Notes under the pieces: generated by a model
Seen by the model: the letters and a program-made list of their open reading frames with translations, nothing else
What the model was told of the DNA's origin: nothing
Databases searched by the model: none
Assembly (NCBI GenBank): GCA_934307185.1
Contig: CAKRCJ010000052.1
Location: 1 to 11,176 of the forward strand
From: an uncultured Roseburia sp.
GTDB taxonomy: Bacteria; Bacillota; Clostridia; Lachnospirales; Lachnospiraceae
DNA: 11,176 nt
Direction: 5' to 3'
Translations under genes and position numbers: made by a program
Shown here: positions 5,624-11,176 of the stretch, piece by piece
Position numbering within the stretch: the first letter of the stretch is position 1
Layout of the letters: each line of letters begins with the position of its first letter

Positions 5624-8600
5624 TTAATTTCCAAAAATATCTTTTACTGTTCCACTTACCGGTTTTAAGTTTTTAATCGCATTATTAACATCCGGTGTCA
5701 CTTCAAAATCTTCCGTTACGGTTGCCGTAAAGGTAAGTGCATTTGTTCCCGCTCCTGCCACATAAACTGCGTCACGGATTGGAAGTCCTGCAATCTCTCC
5801 TAACTGAAGATTTTCTGCGGAAGCAATTACTTCATTATAAATCACTGTAATAGAAATCTGCTCTCCTGCTTTGTACTTTGTCAGTGCAAGACTGGAAATT
5901 CCAACTTGTTGCGGTGCTTTCGCATCAATTGGTTTGTAGTAAAGATTTGCAGCTCCAAATGTCCATTCATTCGAGCCACTTCCAGTTGCCCGTCCTTCTG
6001 CCCTAATACGCTCATCCGCTCCAATTCTCGCATAAGTTGGTGAGCCAGATACTACCATATTGTAATTGTAACCACCTTTTTTCCATTTAAACTCTGTATC
6101 TACCTGCTTGTTTCCGGTATAAGGGAATGTGAGATTATACTTCCAGTCTTTGTTTCCGGTATCCATTACATACTCACAGATATAGTAAAACTTAGAGCTG
6201 CTGCTTGCACCAAGTCTCAGCCAGAAATATCCGTCATGTACTTCCTTAATATTCAAAGTCATATAGAATTGCGCATTCGTAACAGTCCTCAGCATATAAT
6301 TTTTTTTATCCACAAATGTCACCTGATTATTAATCATGTCATACATACTGTAATATGTTTTCGTTTTGTCTTCTTTATAACTGCTTGAACTGACATTAAA
6401 CTGGCTTGTCTCTGTATAACTAAACCATTGGTTGTACATATCTGCTGTAACCTGATATTTTTCTGTACCAGGAATTATTCTCTTTAAGGATTTATCCTCT
6501 CCGATTGTTCCACTTGGACCTCCTGTTGTGTTTACCGTCTTATATAATTCCACATTATAATAGCGTTCGGTATTATTCGTCTGGAATGTTGCTGCCACAT
6601 CTGCGGATGTTTCTGCATCCCATTCTTCCACTACAAACGTCTGTTCCATATCATTTGCACCAAAAGTTAAGTACACATTCTCTCCGCCTGCATGTTTGAA
6701 ATGATATTTATCCTGCGCCACATCAATACCGACTGTTGAACCATATGCAGTTCCGTTAACGGTACGATAATAAACGTATAACGGATTTGGTGTTGCAACT
6801 GTTCCCTCCGGAAGGGTTCTCGTAACTTTATAAGTCAGTTTCTTTCCTACAGAACCATCTAATAACTGGACAGTTTCTTCTCCCTCAAATGAAAGGTTAA
6901 ACGTACCACCGCAACCCCATTTTGCAGTTAGTTTATAATCTTTTTGTGTTCCACGCACGATTTCAGTCACAAGCACGTCCCCCTCGTACCATCCAAGGAA
7001 CTGGTAGCCGTCTTTTGCCTGCGGTGCTGTAAGTTTTACGTCATTGTCCTCAATACTGTACTGTGCCGGATTTGTATTGCCTATGCCGCCTGCACCCAGG
7101 TCATAGCTTATTGTAAATACATTTAATTCCCAGACAGCATACAAATTGACATTTCCAGAGGCTGCAAGGTTTTTCACCTTCTCTCCGTCCCTGTATACAA
7201 CATTTCCGCCTTTTTCTACTGCCCAGCCCGCAAAGGAATAACCAGGTTTTACAAAATTCGTCATCTCTGACAGCAATGTAAGGTTTTTCTCATTGTCATA
7301 GGTCATTCTCATTGTCTCTGATGAAACGGCGTCACCAAGGCAGCTGTCAAATGTAATGGTATATGGATTTGCACTCCATTTTGCATAGAAAATCCAGTCA
7401 TAGTAAGTATTTAAGGTAATTGCCCCTGATACCCTATTTTTAAATTCCGCATCCGTATACCAGCCTTCAAATGTATAGCCGGTTTTCTCTTTCGGGTCAT
7501 GGAGGGCAATGACATTGTTCTGTGCGGTAAAGCTTGTCGGGTTATCCTCTGCATTTTCTGCACCATCCAGATTTTTATACGTAATCTGATAAGTAACGAT
7601 TTCCCATACTGCGTATAAATGAAGTTCTCCGCCATCCTCTGCCACAAGAGCGCTGACTTTTGCCTCATCCTCATAGCAGACAGCTCCATCTATTTCCACT
7701 GCCCAGCCACTGAAACGATAACCTGGTTTTTCAAACTCATTTGCAGAAAGTTCCCTGCTCTCTGTATAGGAAAAGCTTTCAAAAGCAGTATCTGCTGTTC
7801 CGTTATTAGCATGGAATACGACATTATAACTGTTCTCTCTCCATTTTGCATAAAGTGTTTTATCTTCCATGCTTCCAGCCATAATCTCAGTTACTGCCTC
7901 ACCACTGTAATCCTCCGTCTCATAGAATCCTTCAAACGTGTAGCCGGTTTTTTCCAAATCCACAAGGACAATCGTTCCTGTCTCAACATTATATTGCTTT
8001 GGATTACTGTTTGTTGCACCATCTGCGCCCTCGTATGTAATGGTGTAATTTACTGGGGTAAAATGTGCATATAATTTATGGTTTTCTGCAAGCTTAACTA
8101 CCGTATCTGCTGTAACAGACACATTCTCCGCCGTAAACCAGCCGTCAAATATATAACCGTCTCTTGTAAGCACCGGAAGCTCTCCGTAAGGCGCATCGTA
8201 AGTTACCTGTCTTGTGGAAACTTCCCCTTCTGTGACACCGCCGTTTAACTCAAATGCAATTGTATATTCGTTTGGCGTAAAGACTGCCGCATAGCTTACA
8301 TCTCTTGCTGGCATTACTGTAAGCGGTTCCTCATTCCAGGAATAGCTGTATCCTGTTTTTACCGGAATCGGCGCAGTTATCGGTGTTTCATAATAAACTT
8401 CACCGTCTGTATAGTTTTCTGCCCGGGCATCTGCGAAATCCCAGCTTAACCTGTATTTATTTCTTGTGTAATAATATTCCACAACATTTGCAGATGCATC
8501 AGAGCCAATGACAATCGTCTTTGTTTCCTCTGGTGCACTAAAGCCCTCAAAGCTTTCCCACTCCGGTGTGACCTCACTGTCCATATCCGCCGTCTGAACA

Positions 8601-11176
8601 ACAGACTGTGCCAGGGTATAGGTCGTTCCGTCCAAATTCTGCCTGTAATGATTTACCGTGTAACTGTATTTTCCGGCTTCCCATTTTGCGGTAAGATGCA
8701 AATCCTCCGCCGGCATGGCCGCCTGTGTATATTTTGTATCTCCCAAATACCAGCCGTCAAATCCATAGCCGTCTTTTACTGGAGACGGTAATGTAACCGC
8801 TTCCTCATATTTTGCAGTAATTACATTATCCCCGGACAAGGTTCCTCCTGCCGCGTCAAGTGTAATTGTATAGCTCTTTCTTGTGTACTCATAGCGCACT
8901 ATGGTACTTCCGTCTGCAAAAATTACAGTATTCTGCACCTCCGGTGCCATAAATCCTTCATACTCTTTTGTGCCCGGTGTTACCTGTGTATCGGTCGTTC
9001 CGGTCAGGTAATCGGTATCGGCAAGTACAAAGCCTCCGTTTAAATCAGCTTTATAATGCTCTACTTTATACACAGTATCAGTGGCAGCCTCCCACTTCGC
9101 ATAAAAGGTCTTATCCCCGACAGTACCTTTCTTTAATCCAGTCACCGCATTGCCGCTTAATGCCGCATTATCAAACCAGCCAGCGAATACATATCCTGTC
9201 TTTACCGGTGCTGTAAATGAAAACTCGTTCTCTACCGTATATGTTTCCGGATTCAGATTACCTGTTTCATCTGCCCCCTCATAAGTGAGTATATATTCCT
9301 CTGGTGTCCAAACAGCATACAATGTCACCTCTTTGTTTTTTTCTGCCGTAAGATTTTTCACAACGGCATCCTCAGAGTAAACTGCTTTTCCACCCTTTTG
9401 TGTGCTCCAGCCCGCAAAACGGTATCCAGTTAAAGTAAAACTGTTTGCGGTAAGCGTCTGCTCCTCATCATAGACACATGACATCTTCTGCATTGAGCCG
9501 GATGCATTTTCATTGTTTTTATCAAATTTTACCGTATATGTATTTGGTATCCATACAGCATAATAGGTAATATCGGATTTCTCCATATTTTCCTGTGGCT
9601 CTACAGTTGTAATTCCGTCTATACTCCAACCGGCAAACTCATACCCTTTGCGGCTTATCTGCTCCGGCGCCGTTATCTTTGCTCCATAATAAGCATCCTT
9701 CTCCACTTTCTTTCCGTCATAGCCGAAATCAAAAACTGCTTTATAAGAGAGACGTTTATAATAAAGCTTTACAACCGTACTTCCGTCTCCACGGATTTTT
9801 ACTGTATCGCAGAGAATTCCATGCTCTGTCATCTTATCAAATACAATACCGTTTTCAATGCCAAAGCTTTCTTCTGCAGATTTCTCTCCGTCAATTTTAG
9901 CATTCCTTAAACTTTCCTGTGAAAGTTCAGCATCAGTATATCCCGTTTCCTGCACATAGTGGGCAAGATGATAACTTCCATCCACATCCTGCACGTAATA
10001 TTCTATCCGGTATTCCGTGTCAGAATTTTTGCTCCACTGCGCTGTGTAAGTGACATCCTCTGTTCCCATAATGGAGGCAACTTCTTTATCCCAGCCGGTA
10101 AAGCTGTATCCTTTTACCGCCAGTTTTGGTGCAGTTACTTTTGCCCCATATTTTAAATCGAATGTAATATTTTCACCGGAAACTTCCCCCGGAGAAAAAG
10201 TTACTTTATGCCACTGTAAACTATAATAGTAACGTAAAACTGCACTTCCGTCTGCCTCAATCTTTAACTGCTGTGCTGCCGGAGCATTATATCCATCATA
10301 TTGTTTTACTTCACAGGTCACATAACTTCCTGTCGTTCCGGTTAAGGTTTCACTCTCTGAAAGCTCATACTCTCCCGAAACTGTCTGCTCTTTATAATGT
10401 TCCACACGGTAAGGCGTATCCGTACACTCGGTCCATTTTGCATAAATATTTGCATCCTCCGCCGGCATTGTCTCCGGGAATTCATAAGGAACCGTAAGTT
10501 CTTCATCTAAAAACCATCCTGCAAATATATATCCCATCTTTACCGGATCCTTCGGCTGTGTCACTTTTGCCTCGTATTTCTCATTGATAATATTTATGTA
10601 ACTTCCGCCATTTGTGTAAGGCACAATGACATATCCATCCCTTAAATTATCCCAGTATAAGGAGATCGTCCGCTGTATTGGTCTGGAAGAAAATGCAAGT
10701 GGATACTGTATCCAGGTGATAATCATTTCACCTTCAAGTTTTTTATCCCCGGCATCCGGATTTACACTAATTGTGTTCGTCTGCGGGTCATAGGAAAACT
10801 TGTCATTCGTCATTCTTATGTCAAAATTCCTGCGGTTCGTATCACTGCTTCCTTTTGTCTCATCATAATAATCATTATAAACTGCCTGCTTCTCGTCGCC
10901 GTCTTTTAAATCCAGATAATGCATGGAAAAAACACTGTCAGGAATTACCGCCGAGCGGACATGCTGCTTTAATACCACCTGCGGCATATCCTCCTGTGCC
11001 GTGGCAAAATCCAAAATATTATCCTGTTTTCCGACCGACCAGAGCAGCCATTCATTATCATACAATGTAAGTTCCGTGGAATATCTGCCGCCAAGTGCCT
11101 GCGCTTCTAATCCCACATCTAAATATGCCCCGACATTTAGTAACAACGCACCAGGGTAGTTCTGGCTGCGCCCACG
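5624..11176 (-). CDS. Giant InlB/MucBP-repeat surface protein, C-terminal 1850 residues (5' end outside window)
   Basis: The frame is open through the right edge, so the TTG at 11146 is not the real start. Numbering from the edge, residues 1-181 are an unrecognised beta-rich region with GAYLDVGLEAQALGGRYS and TLYDNEWLLWSVG. Residues 182-1420 hold 13 InlB-type B-repeats (Flg_new/Listeria-Bacteroides family), each with GYxFxGW and ending LYAKW or similar, and four MucBP-like modules starting YRVEHYK or alike and ending YYYxR. Residues about 1424-1545 resemble a Calx-beta domain (YYRTVNGTAYGS...FVVEEWD...YYNVELYK). The rest includes a final beta-sandwich-like stretch with YKAGEQISITVIYNEVI. The C-terminus KDIFGN has no LPXTG motif, hydrophobic anchor or SLH repeat. 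Such proteins are usually cell-surface or secreted adhesins; the ligand is unknown. A lipoprotein protease gene lies downstream. Confidence 0.87.
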   Translation of the reverse strand, partial: RGRSQNYPGALLLNVGAYLDVGLEAQALGGRYSTELTLYDNEWLLWSVGKQDNILDFATAQEDMPQVVLKQHVRSAVIPDSVFSMHYLDLKDGDEKQAVYNDYYDETKGSSDTNRRNFDIRMTNDKFSYDPQTNTISVNPDAGDKKLEGEMIITWIQYPLAFSSRPIQRTISLYWDNLRDGYVIVPYTNGGSYINIINEKYEAKVTQPKDPVKMGYIFAGWFLDEELTVPYEFPETMPAEDANIYAKWTECTDTPYRVEHYKEQTVSGEYELSESETLTGTTGSYVTCEVKQYDGYNAPAAQQLKIEADGSAVLRYYYSLQWHKVTFSPGEVSGENITFDLKYGAKVTAPKLAVKGYSFTGWDKEVASIMGTEDVTYTAQWSKNSDTEYRIEYYVQDVDGSYHLAHYVQETGYTDAELSQESLRNAKIDGEKSAEESFGIENGIVFDKMTEHGILCDTVKIRGDGSTVVKLYYKRLSYKAVFDFGYDGKKVEKDAYYGAKITAPEQISRKGYEFAGWSIDGITTVEPQENMEKSDITYYAVWIPNTYTVKFDKNNENASGSMQKMSCVYDEEQTLTANSFTLTGYRFAGWSTQKGGKAVYSEDAVVKNLTAEKNKEVTLYAVWTPEEYILTYEGADETGNLNPETYTVENEFSFTAPVKTGYVFAGWFDNAALSGNAVTGLKKGTVGDKTFYAKWEAATDTVYKVEHYKADLNGGFVLADTDYLTGTTDTQVTPGTKEYEGFMAPEVQNTVIFADGSTIVRYEYTRKSYTITLDAAGGTLSGDNVITAKYEEAVTLPSPVKDGYGFDGWYLGDTKYTQAAMPAEDLHLTAKWEAGKYSYTVNHYRQNLDGTTYTLAQSVVQTADMDSEVTPEWESFEGFSAPEETKTIVIGSDASANVVEYYYTRNKYRLSWDFADARAENYTDGEVYYETPITAPIPVKTGYSYSWNEEPLTVMPARDVSYAAVFTPNEYTIAFELNGGVTEGEVSTRQVTYDAPYGELPVLTRDGYIFDGWFTAENVSVTADTVVKLAENHKLYAHFTPVNYTITYEGADGATNSNPKQYNVETGTIVLVDLEKTGYTFEGFYETEDYSGEAVTEIMAGSMEDKTLYAKWRENSYNVVFHANNGTADTAFESFSYTESRELSANEFEKPGYRFSGWAVEIDGAVCYEDEAKVSALVAEDGGELHLYAVWEIVTYQITYKNLDGAENAEDNPTSFTAQNNVIALHDPKEKTGYTFEGWYTDAEFKNRVSGAITLNTYYDWIFYAKWSANPYTITFDSCLGDAVSSETMRMTYDNEKNLTLLSEMTNFVKPGYSFAGWAVEKGGNVVYRDGEKVKNLAASGNVNLYAVWELNVFTISYDLGAGGIGNTNPAQYSIEDNDVKLTAPQAKDGYQFLGWYEGDVLVTEIVRGTQKDYKLTAKWGCGGTFNLSFEGEETVQLLDGSVGKKLTYKVTRTLPEGTVATPNPLYVYYRTVNGTAYGSTVGIDVAQDKYHFKHAGGENVYLTFGANDMEQTFVVEEWDAETSADVAATFQTNNTERYYNVELYKTVNTTGGPSGTIGEDKSLKRIIPGTEKYQVTADMYNQWFSYTETSQFNVSSSSYKEDKTKTYYSMYDMINNQVTFVDKKNYMLRTVTNAQFYMTLNIKEVHDGYFWLRLGASSSSKFYYICEYVMDTGNKDWKYNLTFPYTGNKQVDTEFKWKKGGYNYNMVVSGSPTYARIGADERIRAEGRATGSGSNEWTFGAANLYYKPIDAKAPQQVGISSLALTKYKAGEQISITVIYNEVIASAENLQLGEIAGLPIRDAVYVAGAGTNALTFTATVTEDFEVTPDVNNAIKNLKPVSGTVKDIFGN
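6917..7363 (-). repeat. Two-repeat unit, second copy (B12-B13)
   Basis: B12 carries GYSFAGWAVEKGG and ends LYAVW, close to B10 and B4. B13 carries NTNPAQYSIEDN, like the NP segment of B5 and B9. The pair follows B10-B11 directly and ends the array. Confidence 0.65.
7376..7828 (-). repeat. Two-repeat unit, first copy (B10-B11)
   Basis: B10 carries GYRFSGWAVEIDG and ends LYAVW. B11 carries the NP segment and ends FYAKW. This pair has the same class order as B4-B5 and B12-B13. Confidence 0.65.
7841..9091 (-). repeat. Super-repeat block 2 (M-B6-M-B7-B8-B9)
   Basis: This 417-residue block starts at TDTVYKVEHYK and ends at the YAKW of repeat 9. Each module resembles the same-position module in block 1: LTGTT in the first MucBP-like module, SGDN and KY in B6, DF...YY...ITAP in B7, and YEGAD...NP in B9. 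B8 is the least similar to its partner B4. Divergence is substantial, so the duplication is old. Confidence 0.7.
9092..10432 (-). repeat. Super-repeat block 1 (M-B2-M-B3-B4-B5)
   Basis: This 447-residue block starts at TDTPYRVEHYK and ends at the YAKW of repeat 5. Its module order is MucBP-like, B2, MucBP-like, B3, B4, B5. It is directly followed by block 2 with the same order. Shared landmarks are the LTGTT of the first MucBP-like module, SGEN and KY in B2, DF...YY...ITAP in B3, and YEGAD...NP in B5. Confidence 0.7.

Larger units (their letters stand above)
6917..10633 (-). repeat. Array of 13 InlB-type B-repeats interleaved with four MucBP-like modules
   Basis: B-repeat spans in coding order are 10633-10433, 10210-10034, 9745-9551, 9538-9308, 9295-9092, 8872-8681, 8455-8279, 8266-8060, 8047-7841, 7828-7604, 7591-7376, 7363-7130 and 7117-6917. 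MucBP-like modules fill 10432-10211, 10033-9746, 9091-8873 and 8680-8456. Repeat 7 has lost the central Gly (GYSYSW) and repeat 9 has GF for GW, while all the others keep GY-x-F/Y-x-GW. The 13 repeats fall into classes. Numbers 1, 2, 3, 6 and 7 are short and most end in an M(P/E)xxD-type turn. Numbers 4, 10 and 12 carry an internal GG or DG followed by V-Y and end LYAVW. Numbers 5, 9, 11 and 13 mostly carry an NP-x-x-Y/F segment. Confidence 0.85.

Noticed and set aside
7619..8074. 151-codon plus-strand frame inside the giant gene
   Set aside because: It is antisense to several B-repeats, with Cys/Ser/Ile-rich composition typical of the complement of repeat DNA.
6917..10633. CRISPR-like or short satellite repeat
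   Set aside because: The periodicity is at protein level with units of about 60-78 residues. There are no identical short DNA repeats with spacers.

Overview
The window most likely comes from a spore-forming, gut-type Clostridia, with Lachnospiraceae the best fit. The AT-rich composition, a tyrosyl-tRNA synthetase behind a T-box, a ferritin-like spore-coat protein, a PD-(D/E)XK 'nuclease family transposase' and a giant InlB/MucBP-type surface protein all point that way. This assignment is inferred from protein style, not from a database search.

Layout. Positions 1-426 (+) hold the 3' end of a PD-(D/E)XK transposase-like gene with a five-unit heptad tail. A large inverted repeat (435-513) separates it from a convergent ferritin-like spore-coat gene (506-961, -). 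A consensus sigma-A promoter at 1142-1171 drives a T-box leader with a UAC (Tyr) specifier and a U in the T-box that fits tRNA-Tyr. The leader ends in an intrinsic terminator and controls tyrS (1530-2756, +). An 88-nt near-perfect hairpin lies between tyrS and a GNAT acetyltransferase gene (2887-3348, +).

From about 3390 to the right edge every gene is on the minus strand. In transcription order they are: a giant surface protein open at the window edge (11176-5624, at least 1850 aa), a subtilisin-like lipoprotein (5553-4675), an XdhC/CoxI-family protein with its two domains in swapped order (4585-3554), and a possible 48-codon ORF just after it (3540-3394). A hairpin at about 5575-5610 separates the giant gene from the protease gene. 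A TATAAT box only 6 nt before the protease ATG suggests a leaderless start.

The most structured part is the giant protein. Thirteen InlB-type B-repeats and four MucBP-like modules are not randomly mixed. Two adjacent six-module blocks (10432-9092 and 9091-7841) have the same module order and match module by module, and they are followed by two copies of a two-repeat unit. The array therefore appears to have grown by duplication of multi-domain blocks. The protein has no LPXTG-type anchor in its visible C-terminus and ends in a Calx-beta-like region plus a beta-sandwich-like region. The neighbouring exported protease could act on it, but this is inferred only from adjacency. I found no tRNA, rRNA, CRISPR array or insertion-sequence ends.
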